Assembly (NCBI GenBank): GCA_964369845.1
Contig: CAYJFJ010000001.1
Span: forward strand, 46,643-110,642
Length of the DNA: 64,000 nucleotides
Source of the DNA: CAKOSP01 sp964369845
GTDB lineage: Bacteria; Bacillota_I; Bacilli_A; RF39; UBA660
Direction: 5' to 3'
In this document: in pieces, positions 42,306 to 51,158 of the stretch
Layout: each line of letters starts with the position of its first letter
Numbering within the stretch: the first letter of the stretch is position 1
Translations under genes and position numbers: made by a program
Notes under the pieces: generated by a model
Database searches by the model: none
What the model saw: the letters and a program-made list of their open reading frames with translations, nothing else
What the model was told of the DNA's origin: nothing

Positions 42306-43457
42306 ATGGAAAAAATAATACAAAATATGCTAGCAAAAGAATCTCATTTAAGTGCTTATGCCTGTAAAAGTGAAGATGGAAAAAGATTCAAAGAAGATAT
42401 GCCAGACATTAGATCAACGTTTTTTAGAGACACAGACAAAATTATTTATGCGTTATCGTATGCAAGATACATGGATAAAACGCAGGTGTTCACATATAGA
42501 AGAACTGATCATGTAACAAAGCGAATGCTGCATGTCCAGCTTGTTAGTAAAATAGCACGAACAATAGGAAGAGCACTATCACTAAATGAAGATTTAATAG
42601 AAGCTGCAGCACTTGGGCATGACCTTGGGCATGTGCCATTTGGTCATGTTGGAGAAATATATTTAGATGAAATAAGTCAAAAACATAATGAAGGATTTTT
42701 TAAACATAATATTCATAGTGTCAGATTATTAATGAATATTGAAAACTATGGAAAAGGTTTAAATATAACATATCAAGTTTTAGATGCTATTATGTGTCAC
42801 AATGGAGAAATATTAGATAGAAATTATGCTCCAAAAGAAAAAACAATAGAAGAGTTTTTAAATGATTATAACTCATCATATAAGGGGCACGTTGCTTTAG
42901 TTCCAAATACATTAGAAGGATGTGTTGTTAGAATAAGTGATTTCATCGCATACATTGGAAGAGATTTAGATGACGGAATATCACTTGGTTTAATAAACAA
43001 AGAAAGTATACCTGAAGAAATAAAAACACTACTAGGAAATAGTACAAAAGATATTGTAAATAACATAATTATGGATGTAGTAAACAATAGTATAAATAAA
43101 CCATATATTAAAATAAGTGATGAGATATATGAAGCAATTCAAAAATTGAAATCATTTAATTTTGAAAACATTTATTATAAAGCATATACTGATGAAGAAA
43201 GAAAACATATTAAAAGTATGTTTAATACACTATTTGAAAAATATGTTAAAGATATAAAAGAAAATAATGATCAGTCAGTAATACTAAAGAAATATTTAGT
43301 TTCGATGAGTGATGAATATAAAAAAAATACACCAGAAAGAATAGCACTTGATTATATAGCGGGTATGACAGATGATTATTTTTTAAAACAATATAACTTA
43401 ATAAATAAAAATATTATAAAAGATAATACTAAGAAAGAGGTGTTGGATGGAATATAG
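42306..43457 (+). CDS. HD-domain dGTPase-like triphosphohydrolase
   Basis: 383 residues. RRTDHVTKRMLHVQLVSKIARTIGRAL, AAALGHDLGHVPFGHVGE (HD metal motif) and VLDAIMCHNGE are the dGTPase-family pattern: hydrolysis of dNTP to deoxynucleoside and triphosphate, with likely roles in nucleotide pool balance. VRISDFIAYIGRDLDDGI holds the second metal Asp. It overlaps the YmfF-like gene by 11 bp. Confidence 0.9.
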   Translation: MEKIIQNMLAKESHLSAYACKSEDGKRFKEDMPDIRSTFFRDTDKIIYALSYARYMDKTQVFTYRRTDHVTKRMLHVQLVSKIARTIGRALSLNEDLIEAAALGHDLGHVPFGHVGEIYLDEISQKHNEGFFKHNIHSVRLLMNIENYGKGLNITYQVLDAIMCHNGEILDRNYAPKEKTIEEFLNDYNSSYKGHVALVPNTLEGCVVRISDFIAYIGRDLDDGISLGLINKESIPEEIKTLLGNSTKDIVNNIIMDVVNNSINKPYIKISDEIYEAIQKLKSFNFENIYYKAYTDEERKHIKSMFNTLFEKYVKDIKENNDQSVILKKYLVSMSDEYKKNTPERIALDYIAGMTDDYFLKQYNLINKNIIKDNTKKEVLDGI

Positions 43458-44715
43458 AGATTATGATTTAAATTCATACAGATTACATGTAGTAAAATCC
43501 GATAAAGCAAAGACATGTCACATGGAAGTGCATTTTAGGGATAAAGTAGATAAGAAAAATATACACTATAAATCTTTTTTAAGTGATATATTAACAGATT
43601 GCTCAAAGGAGTATGATACAAGAAAATCAGTAGTAATAAAACTAGAAGAATTATATAAGTCTTCATTTTATGGAACGGTAAGTAAAACAGGCGCAGTAAT
43701 AAACACAATGTTTATATATAATTTTATAGCTCCGGAATATATAAGTGAAAAAAATTATTTAGAAGAAGTTTTAGATATGCCTTTTAAAATGATTTTAAAT
43801 CCTAAAGTTATAAATAAAGAGTTTGAATTAAAAACATTTAATGTAGTTAAAGAAAGAATGAAACGTGATATAGAAAGTATGAATGAAAATCCTACTAAAT
43901 TATCTATTTCAAGAGCTTTAAATACTATGGATAAAGATAGTGTAACAAGTTATTCAGTACTTGGAACACTTGATACTTTAGAAGATATTACACCAGTAAC
44001 ATTATATAAAGAATATGAAAACATGATAAAAAATAATTATTGTGATATATTTATAATAGGTAATTTAGATTTTGATGAAGTATATAAAGTAGTATCTAAA
44101 AAGTTTAAACTTAAAACTATTAAAACTAATAAACTTGAAATGGATGTAAAAAATAAAGTAGCAAAAAAACCGGTTATAAAAGATGATACTTCATTATTTG
44201 TTCAATCTAATTTAAATGTAATTTATAATTTAGATAATTTTACTCAAGAAGAGAAAAATATAACTATGCAAGTATTTAATTATATTTTAGGTTCAGGAGG
44301 ATTATCATCAAAACTATATAAAAAACTTCGTGAAGAAAATTCACTATGTTATGGTGTTTATAGTATGTTCTTAAAGTATGATTCTATTTTATTAGTTCAA
44401 GTATCACTTGATGAAAAAAATAGAGAACTTGCAATTAGTTTAATAAAAGAATGTTTAAAAGAAATGATAAAAGGAAATTTTACCGAAGAAGATTTAACTG
44501 ATGCAAAAAATAATTTGTTATTATCACTACAAATGACATTAGATAACAATGTAGCAACATTATCAAATTACATATTCAGAAAATATTATAATCTTCCTAC
44601 AATTGAAGATAGGATGAAACTACTAAAAGAAGTAACTAAAGAAGATTTAATGAAGTTAGCTAAGAAAATAAAGTTAAATACAATTTATACTTTAAAAGGT
44701 GGTGAAAAATCATGA
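43447..44715 (+). CDS. M16-family peptidase-like protein, non-catalytic partner (YmfF type)
   Basis: 422 residues in the insulinase (M16) fold, with LGSGGLSSKLYKKLREENSLCYGVYS in the C-terminal half. The zinc motif HxxEH is missing; the region where it would stand reads YKSFLSDILTDC. It pairs with the active M16 protein encoded immediately downstream (4-bp overlap), as in YmfF/YmfH of Bacillus, which have been linked to EF-P modification. It probably forms a heterodimer. Confidence 0.88.
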   Translation: MEYRDYDLNSYRLHVVKSDKAKTCHMEVHFRDKVDKKNIHYKSFLSDILTDCSKEYDTRKSVVIKLEELYKSSFYGTVSKTGAVINTMFIYNFIAPEYISEKNYLEEVLDMPFKMILNPKVINKEFELKTFNVVKERMKRDIESMNENPTKLSISRALNTMDKDSVTSYSVLGTLDTLEDITPVTLYKEYENMIKNNYCDIFIIGNLDFDEVYKVVSKKFKLKTIKTNKLEMDVKNKVAKKPVIKDDTSLFVQSNLNVIYNLDNFTQEEKNITMQVFNYILGSGGLSSKLYKKLREENSLCYGVYSMFLKYDSILLVQVSLDEKNRELAISLIKECLKEMIKGNFTEEDLTDAKNNLLLSLQMTLDNNVATLSNYIFRKYYNLPTIEDRMKLLKEVTKEDLMKLAKKIKLNTIYTLKGGEKS

Positions 44716-45995
44716 AAAAAATTGAAATAAAAGGCTTAAATGAAGTTATTTACAAAGATACATGTGAAAATGGATTAGATGTATACATGTGGATAAATCC
44801 TAAAGTAAAAGCTAATTTTGCAGCTTTAGCAGTCAAATATGGATCTATTCATACTGAGTTTTCAATAAAAAACAAAACTTATAAAGTTCCAAATGGTATA
44901 GCACATTTTCTAGAACATATAAAGTTCAATGAAAAAGATGGAACGCAAGCTCATGATTTTTATTATAAAAATGGAGCAGAAGTAAATGCATTTACTACTT
45001 TTGATTATACAAGTTATCATATGTATTGTTTAAATAAATTTGAAGAAAATTTAGTGCATTTATTAGACTTTGTGCAAGAACCATTTTTTAACAAAACGAT
45101 GATTCAAAAAGAAAAAGGAATTATAATTGAAGAAGAAAAAATGGGAGAAGATGATCCAGATACATTAAATTATTTTGGAATATTTGAAAATTTATTTGAA
45201 AAATGCAAATATAAAAACTTAGTAACAGGAAATGTTGAAGATATAAAAAGTACATCGCTTGATGATATTGAAAAAGTATTTGATAATTTTTATCACCCAG
45301 AAAATATGTTTTTGGTGGTGACGGGAAATTTTAATCCATATGAAATAATGCAAGTTATTAAGGAAAATCAAAATAGTAAAGAATTTAGTAAATTCAAAAA
45401 TCCGAAAGTAATTACACCAAAAGAAAAAAATAAAGTATATAAAGAATATGTTGAAAAAGAGGCTAATGTAGTAATTCCTAAAATAAAAATTGGAGTAAAA
45501 GTCGAAAGAAAAAAATTAAAAGACTTTACTGATTTAGAACTTAGAAATTATTTAAATTTAGCTTTAAATATGAATTTTGGTAGTACAAGTGATTTTAAAG
45601 ATTTCTTAGAAGAAAATCATTTAGCAAGTAATATTAATGCAATGTGTGATATATATGATAATTATTTAGTAATAGTAGTAGCATTCGAATCAAGATTTGC
45701 AAATGAAGTTATTAAATTAGTAAAAGAAAAACTAGCATCCCTAGAAATTTGTGAAAATACTTTAAACAGAAAGAAAAAAGCACGTTTAGCAAGTTTAATT
45801 TTAGGTTATGATGATATAGAGAAAGTTAATTATAACCTGCAAGATATAATAATTAATTATAATGATGTAGTAGATGATCCTAAAGCATTATTTGAAAATA
45901 TAACTGTAGAAAAACTAACGAATATAATTAAATGTATTGATTTTACTAATGTTACAACACATGTATTAAAACCAAAAGAGGCAAGTAATGAATAA
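44712..45995 (+). CDS. M16-family zinc peptidase (YmfH type)
   Basis: 427 residues. The zinc site HFLEH (GIAHFLEHIKFNEKDG, about residues 62-75) is intact, with the downstream Glu of the M16 family in IIEEEKMGEDDP. AEVNAFTTFDYTSYHMYCL is the conserved substrate-binding strand. Active partner of the YmfF-like subunit. Overlaps both neighbouring genes (4 bp and 8 bp). Confidence 0.9.
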   Translation: MKKIEIKGLNEVIYKDTCENGLDVYMWINPKVKANFAALAVKYGSIHTEFSIKNKTYKVPNGIAHFLEHIKFNEKDGTQAHDFYYKNGAEVNAFTTFDYTSYHMYCLNKFEENLVHLLDFVQEPFFNKTMIQKEKGIIIEEEKMGEDDPDTLNYFGIFENLFEKCKYKNLVTGNVEDIKSTSLDDIEKVFDNFYHPENMFLVVTGNFNPYEIMQVIKENQNSKEFSKFKNPKVITPKEKNKVYKEYVEKEANVVIPKIKIGVKVERKKLKDFTDLELRNYLNLALNMNFGSTSDFKDFLEENHLASNINAMCDIYDNYLVIVVAFESRFANEVIKLVKEKLASLEICENTLNRKKKARLASLILGYDDIEKVNYNLQDIIINYNDVVDDPKALFENITVEKLTNIIKCIDFTNVTTHVLKPKEASNE

Positions 45996-46476
45996 AATTT
46001 CTGAAACTTTAAAGTGGATGGAAAAAAACGCTTTGAATAGTAATGAACCAAAAAGAATAGCAACTGTAGTAGTTCCTATATATGAAAATGATGAAGTTGT
46101 TGCCTATAAATCTTGTGAATGCATTATAGTAAGGGAAAATATAGTTGATCAAAGAAATAAAGATTTAAAAAGTTATGATATAAAACTATATAATGATGAA
46201 AAAGAGACTGTGTACGTAAACGTAAGAGAAATATTTTTAAACTCTATCTCTGGAATTGATGGAGTTATATCTGCACATAAAAAAAATATGTTAATTTTAA
46301 AAAGAGGCGTGGAAAACTTAAATTCTTACGAAAAAGAAATTAAAGAAGCAGAAATTGTAAATAAAATTAACGAGTATGTTAAGTTTAATCCTGATGAAGA
46401 CATAGAAAAAAAATATGACCCAAAGCCTAAAGTTCACAGATTAGATTTCTCTGAATTAAATAAAAAATATTTTTAA
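45988..46476 (+). CDS. Unknown 162-residue protein coupled to the M16 pair
   Basis: 162 residues, soluble, beta-rich first half (RIATVVVPIYENDEVVAYKS), charged second half ending PKPKVHRLDFSELNKKYF. No recognised domain. The start overlaps the M16 peptidase stop by 8 bp, so translation is coupled and a functional link to that pair is likely. GAGG lies seven bases upstream. Confidence 0.75.
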   Translation: MNKISETLKWMEKNALNSNEPKRIATVVVPIYENDEVVAYKSCECIIVRENIVDQRNKDLKSYDIKLYNDEKETVYVNVREIFLNSISGIDGVISAHKKNMLILKRGVENLNSYEKEIKEAEIVNKINEYVKFNPDEDIEKKYDPKPKVHRLDFSELNKKYF

Positions 46477-46484
46477 AGTAATAA

Positions 46485-46515
46485 TAAAAAAATCACTCCG
46501 TTAAGGGTGATTTTT
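46485..46515. terminator. Bidirectional terminator between convergent genes
   Basis: AAAAATCAC and GTGATTTTT pair around TCCGTTAAGG, with A-run left and T-run right. Confidence 0.75.
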
Positions 46516-46518
46516 GTT

Positions 46519-47331
46519 TTATCTATTTTTACTATTAGTGATATAATGTTCTTCATTAAGAGAACTATTTTTATAATCATCAAGTTGAACTAAATTAGAT
46601 TGAATACTTTCTAAGCGTTTTCTTTCTTCATTAATTTTTTCTAAATCTAATTCAGTTTTAGTTTTAGGAACGTGGTCAAGATGTTCAATATTTATAGGAG
46701 AAACAGGGTTATACTTCTTAGAAGAATATTTAACTTTAGATATTTTATTATTCTTAGTAATAACTTCAAAATTATTATCAACAAAGTTAGATATTGAATT
46801 TTCATCAATAACTTTATCAGTTCTCATAAAATCTATTTCATATTTTACGCTTCCCTTTAAAAGTTTTTTATAATTACCTGAACCTAAGTTAATTAATACA
46901 TTACTCAAGTTTTCATATAATTTATTTTTATAACTGGCTTTCGTATAAGTTAAATTTGTAATAAAACCTTTTCTTTCTAAATGTTTTAAAGAAGCAAGAA
47001 CTAAGCTTTGACTATAAGTTTGGTAATTTTCATGTGGTTTCATATCTAAAAATAAGTTAATCATTTCTGTTTTGAAGTATTCACTTTTATGCTTGACTCC
47101 CATAACTTTAAACATATTAAAACTTATTTTTTGAGAAATAACATTCTCTTTAGAAATACCAAATAATTCAGATTTTCTATTTTTGTATATTAATTTATCT
47201 TTAAGTGCAAACATTGAGGGAAATAACACTGTATATATTAATGTAAGTGGAGGATTGATTGCTAAAAGAGCAGTATATAAACTAGCTGAAATAATAATTG
47301 GTAATTTAGATTTAATTTTCTCTTTCATCAT
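46519..47331 (-). CDS. Unknown membrane-anchored protein
   Basis: 270 residues. Two N-terminal hydrophobic segments (about 10-25 and 28-42) and a soluble basic domain (about 50-200) with a predicted helical region HENYQTYSQSLVLASLKHLERKGF, reminiscent of a winged-helix but not a firm match. The C-terminus is charged. AGGAG lies four bases before the first ATG and seven before the second (47328), so the start may be either. Downstream of rpsD on the same strand, separated by a terminator. Confidence 0.72.
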   Translation of the reverse strand: MMKEKIKSKLPIIISASLYTALLAINPPLTLIYTVLFPSMFALKDKLIYKNRKSELFGISKENVISQKISFNMFKVMGVKHKSEYFKTEMINLFLDMKPHENYQTYSQSLVLASLKHLERKGFITNLTYTKASYKNKLYENLSNVLINLGSGNYKKLLKGSVKYEIDFMRTDKVIDENSISNFVDNNFEVITKNNKISKVKYSSKKYNPVSPINIEHLDHVPKTKTELDLEKINEERKRLESIQSNLVQLDDYKNSSLNEEHYITNSKNR

Positions 47332-47363
47332 ATACTCCTAATATAAAGATTATAACATAAAAA

Positions 47364-47385
47364 AAACTGCGATGCAGTCTTTTTT
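47364..47385 (-). terminator. Terminator of rpsD
   Basis: On the minus strand GACTGC and GCAGTT pair around ATC, followed by a T-run. Confidence 0.75.
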
Positions 47386-47386
47386 A

Positions 47387-47989
47387 TTATCTATTGTAGA
47401 ATTCTACGATTAATTGTTCATTAACTTCTTGGTTAAGTTCACTTCTTTCAGGGAATCTAACATATTTTCCAACTTTTGATTTTTTATCAAATTCAACGAA
47501 AGCTGGAGTAGAAAGATTAACTTCTAAAGCATCAACTACTGCTGGATGATTTAAAGATCTTTCTTTAATAGTTATAACATCTCCTGGTTTACAAGTGTAA
47601 GAAGGAATATCAACTTTGCTACCATTAACTAAAATATGTCCATGGTTAACAATTTGTCTTGAACTTCTTCTTGTTCTAGCCATACCTAATCTATAAACAA
47701 CGTTATCTAATCTTGATTCTAAAAGTATTAAAAGGTTAATACCAGTAATACCATTCATATGAGCAGCTCTATCGAAAGTTTTTCTGAATTGTTTTTCAGT
47801 TAAACCATACATAGTTCTAACTTTTTGTTTTTCTTGTAACTGAACACCGTAGTCACTAAGTTTTCTACGACGATCTTGACCATGAGCACCAGGTGCATAA
47901 GGTCTTTTAGCTAAGTCTTTACCATTTTCAAGAGTAGAAAATCCTAATCTTCTAGATTTTTTATAAGCTGGTCCTGTATATCTTGACAT
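47387..47989 (-). CDS. rpsD: 30S ribosomal protein S4
   Basis: 200 residues, the standard size. MSRYTGPAYKKSRRLGFS, KRPYAPGAHGQDRRRKLSDYG, the S4 RNA-binding domain (about 90-155, LESRLDNVVYRLGMA and VNHGHILVNGSKVDIPSY) and EFDKKSKVGKYVRFPERSEL. Non-zinc Firmicutes type. S4 nucleates the 5' domain of 16S rRNA and represses its own mRNA. Single-gene unit with a strong RBS (AAAGGAG), a long leader, and a near-consensus promoter. Codon use is noticeably less AT-extreme, as for highly expressed genes. Confidence 0.97.
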   Translation of the reverse strand: MSRYTGPAYKKSRRLGFSTLENGKDLAKRPYAPGAHGQDRRRKLSDYGVQLQEKQKVRTMYGLTEKQFRKTFDRAAHMNGITGINLLILLESRLDNVVYRLGMARTRRSSRQIVNHGHILVNGSKVDIPSYTCKPGDVITIKERSLNHPAVVDALEVNLSTPAFVEFDKKSKVGKYVRFPERSELNQEVNEQLIVEFYNR

Positions 47990-48139
47990 CTTATTTTCTC
48001 CTTTCTTTTTATTACAAAGCCTTAGTCTTGTTTAATTTTCATTATAGGGAGTTTAATTAATTTCACTAGGGCAGTCCTAGCTACTTTATTTTGAATAAAC
48101 ACATTACAATAAAAATGTAAACCCTGCCAAAAGAATTGC
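47990..48139 (-). promoter_or_regulatory. rpsD leader RNA, probable S4-binding autoregulatory element
   Basis: About 150 bases lie between the expected transcription start (near 48139) and the rpsD start, long for this genome. It contains CTAGGACTGCCCTAG, a short hairpin, and several further complementary segments. In Bacillus such an rpsD leader binds S4 and blocks translation; the same role is inferred here from position and length. Confidence 0.6.
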
Positions 48140-48145
48140 ACATAT

Positions 48146-48174
48146 ATTATATAGTTTTATTACTTATTTGTCAA
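48146..48174 (-). promoter_or_regulatory. Consensus SigA promoter of rpsD
   Basis: On the minus strand TTGACA (48169-48174) and TATAAT (48146-48151) are separated by exactly 17 bp, a perfect consensus. Confidence 0.88.
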
Positions 48175-48253
48175 TAAATAAAAAAACTTTTATCAAGAAG
48201 TACAAAAAGTACTTGTTTTGTGTTAAAATAAAAATAACAAGGGTGAATAAAAT

Positions 48254-49969
48254 ATGAGTAAAGAAACTTTTATACTAATAGCAAGTGCGTATTATATTTT
48301 TTCAATTATGTTAATAATTGGTGTTTTAGTGTTCATAAATCATAAGCAAAAGAAAAAGTTTAAAAAGGAAATAGAAAAACTAGAAAGAGAGAAGAACTTG
48401 ATAATATCAGCTTCGATACTTTCAGAACTAAATAAAGTAGAATCTTTAGCTAATAATGATGATCTTAAAAGTAAATTTGATAATTGGAAAGAAAGATTTA
48501 ATGAAATTAAAGAAGCAGATTTATCAAAGATAACAGATGAAATTAATGATATTGAAACATTATTTATAGAAAAAAACTTTAAAGAACTTAAAAATGTAAT
48601 ATTATCCACTGAAGTTAATCTTAACAGAATTAAAACTAAATCGGACTTTTTATTAGAAGAAATAAAAGAAATAACATTATCTGAAGAACGTAATAGAGAA
48701 ACTATAACTAATTTAAAAACTGAATATAGAGATATACAAAGATTGTACAAAGATGATGAACATAGTTTTGATTTGATAAGAACACCTATAGAGCTTCAAT
48801 TTGAAAACGTAGATAAACTATTTATAGCTTTTGAAGATTTAATGGAAAAGAATGAATATACTGAAGTTGGAAAAGTTGTTAAAGCAGTAGCAGACTTAGT
48901 AGGTAATTTAAAAGTCGTAGTTACTGAGACAAAACCAATAATAAATTTAGGTAAAAATTTGATTCCTAAAAAAATTGAAGAAGTAATGTTTATTGAAAGT
49001 AGACTTGAAAAAGAAGGTTATAGTTTAGAGTATTTAAATATAGAATATAATAAAAATGAAGCAGAAAAAAAGATAGCAGACGTATTTCAAAGACTAAATG
49101 TGCTTAACTTAGAAGATTCTTTATTTGAACTTAAAACAATGTATGATTATTTTGATTCATTAATAAGTGATTTTGAGAAAGAAAGAATTGCTAAGAAAAA
49201 TTTTGAAGAACATGTAAGAACAGTTATTTTAAAAGCAAGTAAACTTGAAAAATATAATAATGAACTTTTAAGAAAAATAGATGATATAAAATATAGTTAT
49301 GATTTATCTGATGATGATGCAATGATTATATTTGAGCTTCGTGATGAGCTATCTTTAATTAGAGAAACATATGATAGATTAATAGATACACATAGAAATA
49401 GAAATGTACCATATACTAAGTTATCTAAAGAAATGGATAATATTAATTTAAAATTATCTAAAGCAGAAGAAAAACTTAACTTAGCACTTAGAACTTTAGG
49501 AAGTTTAAAAGAAGATGAAAAAAGAGCTAGAGAGCAGCTTGAAGAAATCAAAAAAATATTATTTACTGCTAAAGAAAAAGTAAGGTCATATAAACTACCT
49601 ACGATACCTAAAAATTATTATGTAGAGTTATCTGAGGCTATGCAGGCAATAGATATATTAAGTGATGAACTTGATAAAAGACCTATATCTATAAAAGTGC
49701 TTAATACAAGAGTAGATACAACAAGAGATTTAGTTTTAAAAGTATATAATACGATAAATGAAACTATTAAAACGGCAAAAATGGCAGAATCTGCAATAAT
49801 ATATGGAAATAGATATAGATTAACAAATAAAGAAGTGGATTTTGGTTTAACTAAAGCTGAAAATTTATTTTATAAAGGAAGTTTCAAAAATAGTTTAGAA
49901 AATGCAATAAATGCAATAAACATCATTGAGCCAGGAATACATAAAAGACTATTGGAGGAATATAGATGA
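48254..49969 (+). CDS. ezrA: Septation ring formation regulator EzrA
   Basis: 571 residues: one N-terminal membrane helix (about 7-28) facing outside-in, then four or more long coiled-coil blocks, the spectrin-like EzrA architecture. Size, topology and the position directly before a cysteine desulfurase and (after an insertion) thiI match the Bacillus ezrA locus. EzrA binds FtsZ and prevents extra Z-rings. The last bases overlap the desulfurase gene by 4 bp. Confidence 0.88.
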   Translation: MSKETFILIASAYYIFSIMLIIGVLVFINHKQKKKFKKEIEKLEREKNLIISASILSELNKVESLANNDDLKSKFDNWKERFNEIKEADLSKITDEINDIETLFIEKNFKELKNVILSTEVNLNRIKTKSDFLLEEIKEITLSEERNRETITNLKTEYRDIQRLYKDDEHSFDLIRTPIELQFENVDKLFIAFEDLMEKNEYTEVGKVVKAVADLVGNLKVVVTETKPIINLGKNLIPKKIEEVMFIESRLEKEGYSLEYLNIEYNKNEAEKKIADVFQRLNVLNLEDSLFELKTMYDYFDSLISDFEKERIAKKNFEEHVRTVILKASKLEKYNNELLRKIDDIKYSYDLSDDDAMIIFELRDELSLIRETYDRLIDTHRNRNVPYTKLSKEMDNINLKLSKAEEKLNLALRTLGSLKEDEKRAREQLEEIKKILFTAKEKVRSYKLPTIPKNYYVELSEAMQAIDILSDELDKRPISIKVLNTRVDTTRDLVLKVYNTINETIKTAKMAESAIIYGNRYRLTNKEVDFGLTKAENLFYKGSFKNSLENAINAINIIEPGIHKRLLEEYR

Positions 49970-51093
49970 TATATTTAGATTATAGTGCAACAACACCAGT
50001 TTCACTAGAAGTGCAAGATGCAGTTAATAAAGCAACAAATGAGTTTATTGGAAATCCAAATTCGCTAAATGCACTTGGAAAAAAATCAAAAGATTTAATG
50101 GAAAGTGCAATAGAGCAAATATCAGAAATACTAACTTGTCAAAAAGAAGAACTTATATTTACAAGTGGAGCAACTGAATCTAATAACATGGCTTTAATAG
50201 GTTCAGCCCTTGCAAATCATAAGTGGGGAAAACATATAATAACAACAAGACTAGAACATCCTAGTATATATGCTATTTGTGATTATTTACAGTCTATTGG
50301 TTTTGAAATAGATTATGTAGATAATGATGAAGAAGGTTTAGTAGATTTTGAAAAATTAAAAAAACTAATTAGAGAAGATACAATTTTAGTAAGTGTATGC
50401 GGGGTAAACTCAGAGCTTGGTATTAGGCAGCCTCTTAAAATGATTAAACAAATAATCAAAAAAGAAAATCCAAATACATATTTACATTCAGATTTAACGC
50501 AAGGAATTGGTAAATTTCCAATGAATATATATGATGTTGATTTAGCAAGTTTTTCAGCTCATAAAATATATGGACCTAAAGGAATAGGGTTATTTTATAA
50601 AGCAAAAAGTATTAAATCAACACCACTTATGTATGGATCTGGAAAGTTTGAATATTTAAAACCAGGAACTCCAGCACTACCACTTATCGTAGGTTTTTCA
50701 AAAGCTTTAAGATTATCTCAAGTAGAACTTGAAAAAAGAATAAATTTTATTGAAAGATTAAATGAAAAACTAGTATATGAATTCGAAAGCATTGAAGGAA
50801 TAAAAGTTAATAAAACTAAATATTCTATACCACAAATATTAAATATAAGTTTACTTAACATAAGACCTGAAACTTTTATAAGAGCAATGGATGAACATGA
50901 AATATATTTAAGTACAAATACAGCGTGTGCATCAGGAGAAAAATCTCCATCTATTATGGCTGTTTATAAAGATTCAAAAAGAGCAGAAACATCAATAAGA
51001 ATAAGTATATCTCATTTAACAAGTTTAGATGAAATAAATAGATTTATAAAAACATTTAAAGAAGAATATCAAAAACTAAATACACTGAAATAA
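49966..51093 (+). CDS. Cysteine desulfurase (NifS/IscS-type, ThiI partner)
   Basis: 375 residues, fold type I PLP enzyme. MIYLDYSATTPVSLEVQ at the N-terminus, FTSGATESNNMALIG, the PLP lysine Lys200 in SFSAHKIYGPKGIG, and the active Cys321 in STNTACASGE. It releases sulfur from cysteine as a persulfide. In Bacillus the equivalent protein (NifZ) is encoded just upstream of thiI and passes sulfur to it for 4-thiouridine; here a 4.3-kb island separates the two genes. Confidence 0.92.
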   Translation: MIYLDYSATTPVSLEVQDAVNKATNEFIGNPNSLNALGKKSKDLMESAIEQISEILTCQKEELIFTSGATESNNMALIGSALANHKWGKHIITTRLEHPSIYAICDYLQSIGFEIDYVDNDEEGLVDFEKLKKLIREDTILVSVCGVNSELGIRQPLKMIKQIIKKENPNTYLHSDLTQGIGKFPMNIYDVDLASFSAHKIYGPKGIGLFYKAKSIKSTPLMYGSGKFEYLKPGTPALPLIVGFSKALRLSQVELEKRINFIERLNEKLVYEFESIEGIKVNKTKYSIPQILNISLLNIRPETFIRAMDEHEIYLSTNTACASGEKSPSIMAVYKDSKRAETSIRISISHLTSLDEINRFIKTFKEEYQKLNTLK

Positions 51094-51110
51094 ATTTTCG
51101 GTGTTTTTAT
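51082..51110 (+). terminator. Terminator after the cysteine desulfurase gene
   Basis: ACACTGAAA and TTTCGGTGT pair (one T-G) around TAAAT, followed by T-rich sequence. The stem overlaps the stop codon. Confidence 0.65.
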
Positions 51111-51138
51111 TTACAAAAAATTTAATTTTTGTTATTAT
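51110..51138 (+). promoter_or_regulatory. SigA-type promoter of the first variable surface-protein gene
   Basis: TTTACA at 51110-51115 and TATTAT at 51133-51138, 17-bp spacer. TATAGTAA follows at 51142, as it does downstream of the -10 at 62282-62287. Confidence 0.55.
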
Positions 51139-51158
51139 TTATATAGTAAAGAGGATAT

